Shown here piece by piece: positions 1-8,629 of a stretch of 64,000 bases of DNA. Below the pieces are notes generated by a model, which was not told the DNA's origin, made no database searches, and saw nothing but the letters and a program-made list of their open reading frames with translations. How positions within the stretch are numbered: position 1 is the first letter of the stretch; each line of letters starts with the position of its first letter. The translations under genes and the position numbers were made by a program. This DNA is from Nocardia transvalensis NBRC 15921 (GTDB lineage: Bacteria; Actinomycetota; Actinomycetes; Mycobacteriales; Mycobacteriaceae), in contig NZ_BAGL01000066.1 of the NCBI RefSeq assembly GCF_000308875.1, positions 1 to 64,000 on the forward strand. Direction: 5' to 3'.

Positions 1-714
<714 letters not shown>

Positions 715-727
715 CGCTGCCGCCCGA

Positions 728-1585
728 TCATCCCGACAACCGCGCCGAACCGACCGCGGTCCCCCAGATCGCCATGGACATCGCGAGATTCGCGAGCACG
801 GTGACGATGATCGCCATCCGGATCGCCCGGCCGGCCGCGACGCCGACGCCTTCCGGCCCGCCGGTCGCGAAATAGCCGTAATAGCACTGGATGAAGACGG
901 TCAGCACCACCATCACCACCAGCTTGAGAATCGAGTAGAACACGTCGGTCGGGACCGCGAAGATGTGGAAATAGTGCTCATAGGTGCCGCCGGAGACGTC
1001 GCCGATCACCGCGACGGTGAGCTGTGCCGATATGTACGAGACCGCCAGCGCCACAACGTAGAGCGGCACGGCCACCGCCGCACCGGCGATGATCCGGGTG
1101 GTGACCAGATAGGGCATGGGGCGGATCGCCAGCGATTCGAGCGCGTCGATCTCCTCCGAGATCCGCATGGCGCCCAGCTGGGCGGTGAACCGGCATCCGG
1201 CCTGGACGATGAATGCCTGCGACGCCAGGATGGGGGCGATCTCACGCGTTCCGCCCAGCGCCGTGATCGCACCCGTCACCTGCCCGATTCCCAGCAGATC
1301 GAGATTGGAGAACGCCTCGATCCCCACCGTCATGCCGCCGAACGCGCACATGACCAGCATGACCCCGACGGTGCCGCCGCCGGCCACCAATGTGCCGTTC
1401 CCCCAGGTGATATCGGCGATGAGCCGGTTCACCTCGCGCGAGTAGTGCCGCAGTGTCAGCGGGATGTCCGCCAGGGCGTGGAGCAGGAAGTAGACCATGT
1501 GGCCCGCGCCCGCGAGTCCTCGTTTCGGCGCCTGGGCGGCCCGTCGGGCGGGGCGCAGAGCGGCCGGCCGGTATGTCGTCGCCAT
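728..1585 (-). CDS. yrbEB: YrbE/MlaE-family ABC transporter permease (YrbEB-like)
   Basis: A 285-residue integral membrane protein of the MlaE/YrbE permease family. It has the conserved core (TREIAPILASQAF, GAMRISEEIDALE) and about five hydrophobic segments, ending in a ...GPEGVGVAAGRAIR loop and a final membrane helix. These permeases pair with YrbEA and, in mce operons, with six Mce proteins and the Mkl/MceG ATPase to import lipids or sterols. Here it lies 3 bp after yrbEA, but the next gene is moxR rather than mceA, so the usual Mce substrate-binding partners are not adjacent. Membrane location is clear; the substrate cannot be read from the sequence. Confidence 0.92.
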   Translation of the reverse strand: MATTYRPAALRPARRAAQAPKRGLAGAGHMVYFLLHALADIPLTLRHYSREVNRLIADITWGNGTLVAGGGTVGVMLVMCAFGGMTVGIEAFSNLDLLGIGQVTGAITALGGTREIAPILASQAFIVQAGCRFTAQLGAMRISEEIDALESLAIRPMPYLVTTRIIAGAAVAVPLYVVALAVSYISAQLTVAVIGDVSGGTYEHYFHIFAVPTDVFYSILKLVVMVVLTVFIQCYYGYFATGGPEGVGVAAGRAIRMAIIVTVLANLAMSMAIWGTAVGSARLSG

Positions 1586-1588
1586 CGC

Positions 1589-2482
1589 CTACCCCAACCG
1601 GCTCGGGACTATGGAGTTGTAGATCTGCGAGATGATCACGTTGGCGCCGAACAGGACGAGCGCCGACTGCACCACCGCCGCGTTCACCGCGTTGGCCACC
1701 CCGCCCGGACCGCCGCGGGCGTGCAGCCCGTGGTAGCTGGCGATGATCCCCGTGAAGGCGCCGAACAGCGCGGCCTTGACGATCGCGATCAGCAGGTCGT
1801 TGGAGTCGGCGAAATCCACGAATGCCTGCAGGAAGGATCCCGCGGTGCCGTTGTCGGCGTAGATGAAGAAGCCGTAGGTCGCCGCGAAGCCGACGAAGAT
1901 CACGAACCCGCACAGCATGGTGCTGACCAGGGTCGCGGCCAGCAGCCGCGGTCCCACCAGCCGCTCCAGCGGGTCGACGCCCATCGTCCGCATCGCGTCG
2001 ATCTCCTCGCGGATGGTGCGCGAGCCGAGATCCGCGCAGATGGCGGATCCGACCGCACCGGCGATCATGATCGACGTGACCAGCGGCGCGCCCTGCTTGA
2101 CCACGCCGATCCCGACCGCGGCGCCCACGAAGGAATCGGCGCCCACCTGCTTGATCACCAGGCTCACCTGCAGCGATACGACTACACCGACCGGAATCGC
2201 GACGATCATCGTCGGAATCGCGGAGACGCTCGCCATGAACGAGCACTGCCGGATGAACTCGCTCCAGTGGAACCGGCGGCGCAGCAGCGCCACGATCACG
2301 CCGACGATCACCTCCCGGCCCATCGCGATCTGCAGGCCGAAGGTCTCCAGAGCCCGTTTGGGGTGGTCGTCCCAGAACTGCCTGGCCCGGGAGAGCACCG
2401 CCTCCCCCGATCCGCGTCGTACCCGACCGGCCTCCGGCGCCTGCCGCAGGGGCACCGCAACGGCCTCATCCCGCGTACTCAC
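1589..2482 (-). CDS. yrbEA: YrbE/MlaE-family ABC transporter permease (YrbEA-like)
   Basis: A 297-residue MlaE-type permease and first gene of the operon. The family signature is seen as GSAICADLGSRTIREEIDAM followed by GVDPLERLVGPRL, with about six hydrophobic stretches. The N-terminal 40 residues are polar and include WDDHPKRALETFG, a feature of YrbEA proteins. The start is a GTG with only a weak Shine-Dalgarno sequence (AGGT) ahead of it. With YrbEB it should form the heteromeric membrane part of a lipid ABC transporter. An inverted repeat lies 18 bp upstream. The pair looks like an orphan set because no mce gene is in the window. Confidence 0.92.
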   Translation of the reverse strand: MSTRDEAVAVPLRQAPEAGRVRRGSGEAVLSRARQFWDDHPKRALETFGLQIAMGREVIVGVIVALLRRRFHWSEFIRQCSFMASVSAIPTMIVAIPVGVVVSLQVSLVIKQVGADSFVGAAVGIGVVKQGAPLVTSIMIAGAVGSAICADLGSRTIREEIDAMRTMGVDPLERLVGPRLLAATLVSTMLCGFVIFVGFAATYGFFIYADNGTAGSFLQAFVDFADSNDLLIAIVKAALFGAFTGIIASYHGLHARGGPGGVANAVNAAVVQSALVLFGANVIISQIYNSIVPSRLG

Positions 2483-2499
2483 ACCTAATCACCTACCTT

Positions 2500-2516
2500 G
2501 AGTCGTGAGCCGACTC
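2500..2516. promoter_or_regulatory. Candidate operator upstream of yrbEA
   Basis: A perfect inverted repeat with arms GAGTCG and CGACTC and a 5-bp spacer lies 18 bp before the yrbEA GTG. Its size and place fit a TetR/GntR-type repressor site, but no regulator gene is next to it. This is inference from symmetry alone. Confidence 0.3.
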
Positions 2517-2613
2517 TCAGTATGTGAGTGGTCGCGCGGTTTGTCCATACGACACAGAGATCTCGGGTGCGCGTTTCGGCGCGAGCAGGGAAGGGGGTTG
2601 GCCGACAAGAGAA

Positions 2614-2646
2614 AACGGCCCCGGAACCAGTGGTTCCGGGGCCGTT
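2614..2646 (-). terminator. Rho-independent terminator of the tRNA-fMet gene
   Basis: A perfect 16-bp inverted repeat (arms 2614-2629 and 2631-2646) has arms that nearly meet, so the real loop is formed by the innermost bases. Read on the minus strand it begins 6 nt after the tRNA 3' end and is followed by TTTTCTC. Position, stability and the T-run fit intrinsic termination of the tRNA transcript. Confidence 0.8.
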
Positions 2647-2652
2647 CATTTG

Positions 2653-2726
2653 TAGCGGGGACAGGATTTGAACCTGCGACCTCTGGGTTATGAGCCCAGC
2701 GAGCTACCGAGCTGCTCCACCCCGCG
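2653..2726 (-). tRNA. Initiator tRNA-fMet (CAU anticodon)
   Basis: The complement folds into a cloverleaf of 74 nt without an encoded CCA. The anticodon loop is CTCATAA and the anticodon stem has the three consecutive G-C pairs (GGG/CCC) typical of initiator tRNAs. The first base C1 does not pair with U72, a second initiator hallmark; the acceptor stem is otherwise GCGGGG/CCCCGC. The T-arm reads CAGGTTCAAATCCTG. The structure decides in favour of the initiator rather than elongator tRNA-Met. It is followed by a strong terminator. Confidence 0.95.
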
Positions 2727-2939
2727 TCGGTGAACACAACATTACACACACGTGCCGAGTATGGACAAATCGTGTGGTCAGAGGGTGTTTCCGGGGTGCG
2801 GTCGATGATCATCGCAAAGGGGCGAACGGTTGGGGAGCGGCCGAATCGCGGCAATAGTGACGACCGACCGGTTCCATTCCGCGGATGATGGCCGCAATTG
2901 CTCACGCACGCGCGCGTTTCCAAAACAAGCCCCGACTAA

Positions 2940-2978
2940 CGTGATCCAGGCCACATTTTTTGTGTGATCCGCCACACA
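2940..2978 (+). promoter_or_regulatory. Two CRP-like binding sites upstream of rpf
   Basis: Two 16-bp sites, CGTGA-N6-CCACA (2940-2955) and TGTGA-N6-ACACA (2963-2978), each differ by one base from the mycobacterial CRP consensus C/TGTGA-N6-TCACG/A. Their starts are 23 bp apart, about two helical turns. They lie about 300 bp before the rpf start. In M. tuberculosis the cAMP receptor protein Rv3676 is known to regulate rpfA, so a like role here is plausible. Confidence 0.55.
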
Positions 2979-3269
2979 TCACGAATGGATAACAGACCGA
3001 CCAGAATTTGCATTTGCAGCATAGCCGCCCTGCATCAACGTTCTTTTTGCGGTTATGCACATCATGCATACTCGACGTTATCAAGACGTGATCTGCCGAA
3101 ATCTGTTCGTTATCGTCGTGCTCGGCCCGGATCGACCAGTGAAGGGCTCCAGACCCGAACCGCTGCATGCCGGTAACCCTGCCCCGCGGTTCGAGGGATC
3201 CCCGACCTCCTGGGGGCAGGGACACGGCGGAAGATCGCCGCGCCGGTGGGCGCAGGGAGGGACACCACC
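2979..3269 (+). promoter_or_regulatory. Long leader region of rpf with a stable hairpin
   Basis: About 290 bp without a convincing ORF separate the CRP-like sites from the rpf ribosome binding site. The first half is AT-rich for this genome, as expected for a promoter. The second half holds a 9-bp perfect stem (3177-3185 with 3213-3221). Just before it, CCGAACC (3154-3160) and GGTAACC (3172-3178) recall the 3' part of the c-di-AMP (ydaO) riboswitch consensus, which precedes rpf genes in many actinobacteria. The 5' part of that consensus is not recognisable, so the riboswitch call is tentative. Confidence 0.35.
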
Positions 3270-3812
3270 ATGAACAAGAACCGGAAGATCAGCAGTCGCG
3301 CCCTCGGCTTCGCCGCCGTCACCGGCGCACTTGTTGCCGTCCCGTTCACCATGACCAGCACCGCCTCGGCCGCCCCAGCGCACGATTGGGACGGCGTCGC
3401 CCAGTGCGAGAGCGGCGGCAACTGGGGCATCAACACCGGTAACGGCTACTACGGCGGTCTGCAGTTCTCGCAGAGCACCTGGAATGCCAACGGCGGCAGC
3501 GGCAGCCCCGCCAACGCCTCGAAGGCGGAGCAGATCCGTGTCGCGGAGAACGTGCTGGCCACCCAGGGCCAGGGCGCCTGGCCCGTCTGCGGGCAGTACC
3601 TGCGCTGGGGCGCCGACGAGGCCGCCCAGCCCGAGCCCGCCCCGCAGGAGGAGGCGCAGGCCGCTCCGGCCCCAGCCCCGTCCGAGCGCCAGGCGCTCAT
3701 CGACCAGGCCAAGACCACCGGTGGTCAGGTCGCCACCCAGTTCGGTGTCACCGACCAGTACCAGCAGATCCTGCAGCAGCACAACGACTTCATCGAGTCG
3801 CTCGCCCGCTGA
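3270..3812 (+). CDS. rpf: Resuscitation-promoting factor (secreted lytic-transglycosylase-like)
   Basis: The 180-residue product starts with a Sec signal peptide (basic NKNRK, hydrophobic core, cleavage near ASA-AP at residues 33-36). The Rpf domain follows at residues 37-115: DWDGVAQCESGGNW with catalytic Glu47, the YGGLQFSQSTW motif, and a second cysteine in WPVCGQ that would pair with Cys46. The C-terminus is an Ala/Pro/Glu-rich linker and a short helical tail. Rpf proteins cleave peptidoglycan and promote regrowth of dormant cells. The ATG at 3270 has AGGGAGG 9 bp ahead and removes an 8-residue extension in the longest frame. A strong terminator follows. Confidence 0.96.
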   Translation: MNKNRKISSRALGFAAVTGALVAVPFTMTSTASAAPAHDWDGVAQCESGGNWGINTGNGYYGGLQFSQSTWNANGGSGSPANASKAEQIRVAENVLATQGQGAWPVCGQYLRWGADEAAQPEPAPQEEAQAAPAPAPSERQALIDQAKTTGGQVATQFGVTDQYQQILQQHNDFIESLAR

Positions 3813-3842
3813 CCCGGCCTCTCCGCCATACCGGAGAAACGG

Positions 3843-3880
3843 GAACGGCGCCGTCATCATTGGGGATGACGGCGCCGTTC
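3843..3880. terminator. Terminator hairpin between rpf and the UPF0182 gene
   Basis: A perfect 16-bp inverted repeat (3843-3858 and 3865-3880) with a 6-nt loop lies between two convergent genes. There is no clear T-run on either side. It could end transcripts from both directions. Confidence 0.7.
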
Positions 3881-3896
3881 GCGTTCGGAGGTACGC

Positions 3897-6881
3897 CTAG
3901 CCGCCGGACTTGTTGTAGTCGTCGACCGCCCGCTGCAACGTCTCCAGGGCCTGGCCGAGGCGGCCGAGATCGCCCGACTTCTGGGCGTCCTGCACGCCCT
4001 TCAGCGCGTCGTTGAGCTCGCGGACCGCGGCATCCTTACCCGCCGATCCCGTCGGCGGAGTCACGGGCGGCTGCGTCGGCGGATTGGCGCCGCTCTGGCC
4101 GGACGGCGGATTCACCGCCTGCTGGCCGGGCTGCTGTGTCGCCGCCGAGCCGATGCCCGACTGGACGTCGTCGAGGGCGTCGCCGAGCGTCGCCTGATAG
4201 CCGACCTTGTCGCCGGAACTCGCGAGGACCTTGACCAGCTGCGGGAACGACGCGGCATTCGGACCCGCGTTGCGTTCCAGATACCACGGCTCCACATACA
4301 GGACCCCGCCGTCGCCGACCGGCAGGGTCAGCAGATTCCCGTATTTGATCTTGTTGGTATTGCCGCCGGTCAGCACGGTGCGGTCACTGGACACCCGCGC
4401 GTCGGTCGTCATCGACGTCTGCACCTGTTGCGGGCCGGGTGTCTGCGAATCGGTCGGGAGTCTTCGCACCGTGAATTTGCCGTAATTCTCCGGATCGGAA
4501 TTGACCTGGATATAGGCGGCGAGGAACTGCCGTTTGTAGCCGACCATCGCACTGGTCAGATTGAATGCCGGCTTCCCCGTCTGTGGATCACCCAGCAGCA
4601 CGTAGTACGGCGGCTGATGCGCGTTGGTCGGGGTGTCGGAGGTCGGATCGCTGGGCACCGACCAGAACGCGTTCGTGGTGAAGAACTCGCGCGGGTCGTT
4701 GACGTGGTAGCGCGACAGGATGTCCCGCTGCACCTTGAACAGATCCTCCGGATAGCGGAAGTGCGCCTGCAACTCCGGCGAGATCGCGCTCTTCGGCTGA
4801 ACCGCGTTCGGGAACACGCCCTCCCACGCCTTGAGCACCGGATCGTTGGTATCCGTCTCGTAGAGGGTCACCGTGCCGTCGTAGGCGTCGACGGTGGCCT
4901 TCACCGAGTTGCGGATGTAGCTGACCTCCTTGCGCGGCAGCATGCGCCCGGTGTTCTGGTCGATCGAATCCTCGACCACGCCGTCCAGCGAGGTGCGCTG
5001 GGCATACGGGAAGTTGTCGAGGGTGGTGTAGGCGTCGACGATCCACTGGATGCGGCCGTTGACCACCGCCGGGTAGACGTCGCCGTCGGCGGTCAGCCAC
5101 GGCGCCACCTGCTGCACCCGGTCGCGCGGGTTGCGGTTGTAGATGATCTTCGAATCCGAGCCGATCGCGCCCGAGAACAGGATGTTGCGCTCGGCGTACT
5201 TGGCCGCGAACGCCAGCCGGTTGAACCAGTTGCTGATCGGCACGCCGCCCGAACCCGTGTAGGTGTACTGCGAGGTGCCCGTGTCGTATTCGCGCGGCGG
5301 CTGCTCGTTACCGCCCACGATCGCGTAGTCGGCATCGGACTTGGAGATCATCTCGCCGTAGTAGATGCGCGGCTGGTCGACCTTGATGGCCTGCTTGTCC
5401 TTGGGCGTGAACAGGTCGCTGACCGTGGACTGGTCACCGACGTTGAACACCGGGTAGCCGTAGCCGCCCGAATTCGTCCCCGCCGAACCCGTCGCGGCCT
5501 GCTGGGTCTCCTTGGGCGGAGCGACGTTCACGCGGTTGGCCGGCGCGGCGACGAATCCGTTGCCGTGCGTGTAGACCGTGTGCTTGTTGATCCAGTCGGT
5601 CTGGTTACCGGACAGGTTCTGCGGCACCAGTTCCCGCGCGCCCACGATGTAGTCCTGGATGTCGCCGTTGACGGTGTAGCGGTCGATGTCCAGCGGATCG
5701 GGGAAGCCGTAGAAGTTCTGCAGCTGCTGGCGCTGGATGAAGGTCTGCGTCAACAGGTTCGGGTCCAGCAGGCGGATGTTCTTGATGGTCTGCTGATCCG
5801 CGGGGATCGACGCCGGATCCTTGGTCGGGGTGCCCTTGTAGTCCTGGTATTGGACCTTGTCGTCGGTGAGCCCGTATGCCTGGCGCGTTGCGGCGATATT
5901 GCGCTCGATGTAGGCCGACTCCTTGGTCGCCGCGTTCGGCCGCACCTCGAACTGCTCGACGATGAGCGGCCACACCGCGCCGATCAGGATCGACGACAGC
6001 ACCAGCAGCGCCGCGGCCATCGCCGGAACGCGCAGGTCCTTCAGCACGATGCCGGTGAAGAACGCGATCGCGCAGATGATCGCGATCGACATCAGGATCA
6101 GCTTGGCCGGCAGGACCGCGTTGATATCGGTGTACGAGCCGCCGGTGAAGGTGGGCTCCTTGCGCGTGCTCGACAGCAGCGAATACCGGTCGAACCAGTA
6201 CGCGATCGCCTTGAGCAGCACGAAGGTTCCGGCGATGACGGCCAGCTGGATGCGGGCCGGGCGGGTCAGGGTGCCCTCGCGGCCGGACAGGCGCAGGCCG
6301 CCGAAGACGTAGTGCGTCACCAGATTCGCGAAGAATGCGATCACCGCCGCGACGAACAGCCAGTTCAGCAGCATCTTGTAGAACGGCAGATCGAAGGCGT
6401 AGAAGCCGACGTCCAGGCCGAACTGCGGATCCTTCATATTGAAGGAGCCGCCGTGCAGGAACATCTGCACCGTCACCCAGCTGGACTGCGCCACCAGGCC
6501 CGACAGCAGGCCGACCAGCACGGGGATGCCGATGCCGAACAGCCGCAGCCGGCCCATGACCGTGGTGCGGTAGCGCGCGATCGGATCGTTGGGCCCGGCG
6601 ACCGGGACGAAGACCGGCCGCGTCCGGTAGGCCGCCAGCAGCGCCAGCCAGATCAGCAGGCCGACGACGACGGCGACCACCAGGAACAACAGGATCCGGG
6701 TCAGCAGCACCGTGGTGTACACGCGGCGGAATCCCAGTTCGCCGAACCACAGAAAATTGGTATAGGCGTCGACCAGGCGCGGCCCCACCAGCAGCAGAGC
6801 CGCCAGTACTAGGGCGGTCACGAGCAGCACCCGGCTGCGTCGGGACAGCGAAGGTAAACCCGTCGGGGGGCGCATGCCCAC
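3897..6881 (-). CDS. UPF0182 family large membrane protein
   Basis: A 994-residue protein matching the UPF0182 family (Rv3193c of M. tuberculosis). The first ~310 residues hold about seven membrane segments, starting at LLVTALVLAALLLVGPRLVD, with the family motif YTNFLWFGELGFRRVY. A large extracytoplasmic domain of ~600 residues follows (for example NIRLLDPNLL, YYGEMISKSDADYAIVGG, QIVEEFEVRP-like stretches). The C-terminus is a Pro/Gln/Gly-rich linker plus a helical tail, as in homologues. Molecular function is unknown. The frame offers MGM at the start; the third residue is an equally good start. Length and composition are normal for the family. Confidence 0.9.
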   Translation of the reverse strand: MGMRPPTGLPSLSRRSRVLLVTALVLAALLLVGPRLVDAYTNFLWFGELGFRRVYTTVLLTRILLFLVVAVVVGLLIWLALLAAYRTRPVFVPVAGPNDPIARYRTTVMGRLRLFGIGIPVLVGLLSGLVAQSSWVTVQMFLHGGSFNMKDPQFGLDVGFYAFDLPFYKMLLNWLFVAAVIAFFANLVTHYVFGGLRLSGREGTLTRPARIQLAVIAGTFVLLKAIAYWFDRYSLLSSTRKEPTFTGGSYTDINAVLPAKLILMSIAIICAIAFFTGIVLKDLRVPAMAAALLVLSSILIGAVWPLIVEQFEVRPNAATKESAYIERNIAATRQAYGLTDDKVQYQDYKGTPTKDPASIPADQQTIKNIRLLDPNLLTQTFIQRQQLQNFYGFPDPLDIDRYTVNGDIQDYIVGARELVPQNLSGNQTDWINKHTVYTHGNGFVAAPANRVNVAPPKETQQAATGSAGTNSGGYGYPVFNVGDQSTVSDLFTPKDKQAIKVDQPRIYYGEMISKSDADYAIVGGNEQPPREYDTGTSQYTYTGSGGVPISNWFNRLAFAAKYAERNILFSGAIGSDSKIIYNRNPRDRVQQVAPWLTADGDVYPAVVNGRIQWIVDAYTTLDNFPYAQRTSLDGVVEDSIDQNTGRMLPRKEVSYIRNSVKATVDAYDGTVTLYETDTNDPVLKAWEGVFPNAVQPKSAISPELQAHFRYPEDLFKVQRDILSRYHVNDPREFFTTNAFWSVPSDPTSDTPTNAHQPPYYVLLGDPQTGKPAFNLTSAMVGYKRQFLAAYIQVNSDPENYGKFTVRRLPTDSQTPGPQQVQTSMTTDARVSSDRTVLTGGNTNKIKYGNLLTLPVGDGGVLYVEPWYLERNAGPNAASFPQLVKVLASSGDKVGYQATLGDALDDVQSGIGSAATQQPGQQAVNPPSGQSGANPPTQPPVTPPTGSAGKDAAVRELNDALKGVQDAQKSGDLGRLGQALETLQRAVDDYNKSGG

Positions 6882-7063
6882 GATGCCACTCTCCCAGGTC
6901 CGGCGGTGCGCGACTTCCCGGTCGACACACCGCAGTCCGATGTTGCGGAGGTCCCTGCGGACCGTCTCTCGCGCCCCACTCTACGTAAAACGGGTCGAGT
7001 TGGATCACGATGCCTCCGGCGCGGGTCGCAACTCGCTACGGGCGAACGCCGGCACCGACAACG

Positions 7064-7156
7064 GTTCGCGGCCCGGCTCGTGTTTCGGTGGCCGCCGCGC
7101 AAGCGACGAAGGAGCAAGCGGCGGTCGCCGAAACACGAGCCACAGGGGCCGCGAAC
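7064..7156. repeat. Long imperfect inverted repeat in a divergent promoter region
   Basis: Arms 7075-7098 and 7118-7142 match at 22 of 24 pairs. After a small bulge the match continues with GTTCGCGGCCC (7064-7074) against GGGCCGCGAAC. The whole 93-bp stretch would fold into one long hairpin. It occupies much of the 310-bp gap between UPF0182 (leftward) and the PPA1309-family gene (rightward), where promoters are expected. No other gene is seen in the gap. Confidence 0.7.
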
Positions 7157-7191
7157 CCACGGCGCCGAAGGCGACGCCATAAGCTCTGCCC

Positions 7192-7785
7192 GTGACCATC
7201 GCGAACCCATCCACCGCCCTGTACCGCTGTATCCGCGAGGTGGCCGAGTACGCCGAGGACGAGGGCTGGGATCGGCCGCCGCAGCTGTTCGCTCTGGTGC
7301 CCACGGCGGACCTGGTCGCGGCCGAGCCGACCCTGGAGGATCAGCTCGCCGACGGCGCCGAGCTGACTCCCGTTGCGCAGGAACCGCTTCCGGACGACCT
7401 GCGCTCGGATTCGATGGCGCTCGACGAGTTCCTGGCCACCACCAGCTGGCCGCCGGCGGTCGCCGGATGTGTGCTGGTGCAGCAGATCGTGGTGCTGCCG
7501 CCGGACGCCGAGCAGACCCTCGACGAGGCGATCGCCCCGCTGATGGCCGACCGCGACGCCGCGGACCGCGCGGGCCGCGACGCCGCCGTCACCCATCCCG
7601 GCCGCCGCGACGCGCGGCTGTACGCGGGCGTGCTGCGCGACGGCGTCTCGCTGTGCCTGCTGCAGATCCGCCCCGACGAGGACGAGGACGACCCCTTCGG
7701 CGACCTGGACCTGCGCACGGCCCCCAATCTCGCGCCGAATGTCGTCGAGGCCCTGCGTCACACGCTCGAGAACGAGCCCGACTAG
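7192..7785 (+). CDS. PPA1309 family protein
   Basis: A 197-residue soluble acidic protein of an actinobacteria-specific family (PPA1309; homologous in position to Rv3192). Recognisable stretches are GWDRPPQLFALVPT near residue 24, LATTSWPPAVAGCVLV near 80, and an acidic tail RPDEDEDDPFGDL. The family has no known function and is regularly encoded opposite UPF0182 and near the PDZ protease, as here. The GTG start lies close behind the long inverted repeat. No membrane segment or signal peptide is visible. Confidence 0.85.
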   Translation: MTIANPSTALYRCIREVAEYAEDEGWDRPPQLFALVPTADLVAAEPTLEDQLADGAELTPVAQEPLPDDLRSDSMALDEFLATTSWPPAVAGCVLVQQIVVLPPDAEQTLDEAIAPLMADRDAADRAGRDAAVTHPGRRDARLYAGVLRDGVSLCLLQIRPDEDEDDPFGDLDLRTAPNLAPNVVEALRHTLENEPD

Positions 7786-7810
7786 GCCGGGCGGTCTCGG
7801 CCACGCGCGC

Positions 7811-7840
7811 TTGACTGTGCCGTAACGGCACACCAGAGAC
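7811..7840 (+). promoter_or_regulatory. MerR-type promoter and operator
   Basis: A -35 box TTGACT (7811-7816) is followed at once by the 17-bp palindrome of arms TGTGCCGT and ACGGCACA around one central A (7816-7832), then a weak -10 candidate GAGACT (7835-7840), giving an 18-bp spacer. An operator lying inside the spacer is the usual layout for MerR-family promoters, and a MerR gene begins 58 bp downstream. Confidence 0.6.
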
Positions 7841-7897
7841 TGACGTTCGAGCCGGTGCGACCGTGCCGGCCGCCCCGGTGTCCGAGGAGTGACTGTC

Positions 7898-8629
7898 ATG
7901 GCGTGGAGTACCCGTCAGCTCGCCGACCTCGCCGGCACGAGTCTGCGGACGGTGCGGCACTACCACGACGTCGGCCTGCTCGCCGAGCCCGAACGCTCGT
8001 CCAACGGGTACAAGCAGTACGGCGTCCCCCACCTGGTGCGGCTGCTGCGGATCAAGCGGCTCACCGATCTGGGCTTCTCGCTGAACCAGATCGCCGAGAT
8101 GGGTGACGGCGGCGGCCATCCCGAGGAGGCGCTGCGGGCGCTGGACGCCGACCTGGCCGCGACCATCGAGCGGTTGCAGCGCGTGCGTGTCGAGCTGTCG
8201 CTGATCCTGCGCAACTCCTCCCCGACCGACCTGCCCGCGGACCTGGCACAGGCCACCGTCGACGCGGGTCTCAGCGACAACGACCGGTCCTTCGTCCTCG
8301 TCATGACGCGGGTGCTCAGCTCCTCGGCCCTCGACGCCTACAAGGAACTGCTGCGATCGCCCGACGCACTGCCCTCGGGTCCCGATTTCGACCGCCTGGC
8401 CGCCGACGCCGACGAACGGACCCGGTCCGAGCTGGCCGAACGCCTGCTGCCCGAGATGCGCGCCCTGCTCGCCGACATTCCGGAACTGACCGATACCGCA
8501 CCGGGTGTGCCCGACGCCGCGCACACCATCCGGACGGCGCTGACCGATCTGTACAACCCGGCTCAGGTCGACGTGATGCAACGCGTCGGCCGAAGGCTCG
8601 GGGCGACGACGGGAGAGGATCAGGAATGA
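7898..8629 (+). CDS. MerR family transcriptional regulator
   Basis: The 243-residue product has the MerR winged helix at its N-terminus (WSTRQLADLAGTSLRTVRHYH, then VGLLAEPERSSNGYKQYG), a dimerisation coiled coil near residues 85-115 and a ~125-residue C-terminal effector part of TipA-like size. The ATG at 7898 is preferred over the GTG 9 bp earlier because that GTG overlaps the GAGGAG ribosome binding site. Its stop overlaps the start of the secreted hydrolase gene by 4 bp (ATGA), so the two are co-transcribed and translationally coupled. The regulator probably controls its own operon from the palindrome at 7816-7832. The ligand is unknown. Confidence 0.9.
   Translation: MAWSTRQLADLAGTSLRTVRHYHDVGLLAEPERSSNGYKQYGVPHLVRLLRIKRLTDLGFSLNQIAEMGDGGGHPEEALRALDADLAATIERLQRVRVELSLILRNSSPTDLPADLAQATVDAGLSDNDRSFVLVMTRVLSSSALDAYKELLRSPDALPSGPDFDRLAADADERTRSELAERLLPEMRALLADIPELTDTAPGVPDAAHTIRTALTDLYNPAQVDVMQRVGRRLGATTGEDQE

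Noticed and set aside
3120..3230. Full c-di-AMP (ydaO) riboswitch call
   Set aside because: Only a short 3' portion resembles the consensus; the 5' conserved loops are not visible, so it is kept as a tentative remark.
4428..6812. 794-codon frame antisense to the UPF0182 gene
   Set aside because: Same antisense effect; no recognisable domain and no ribosome binding site.
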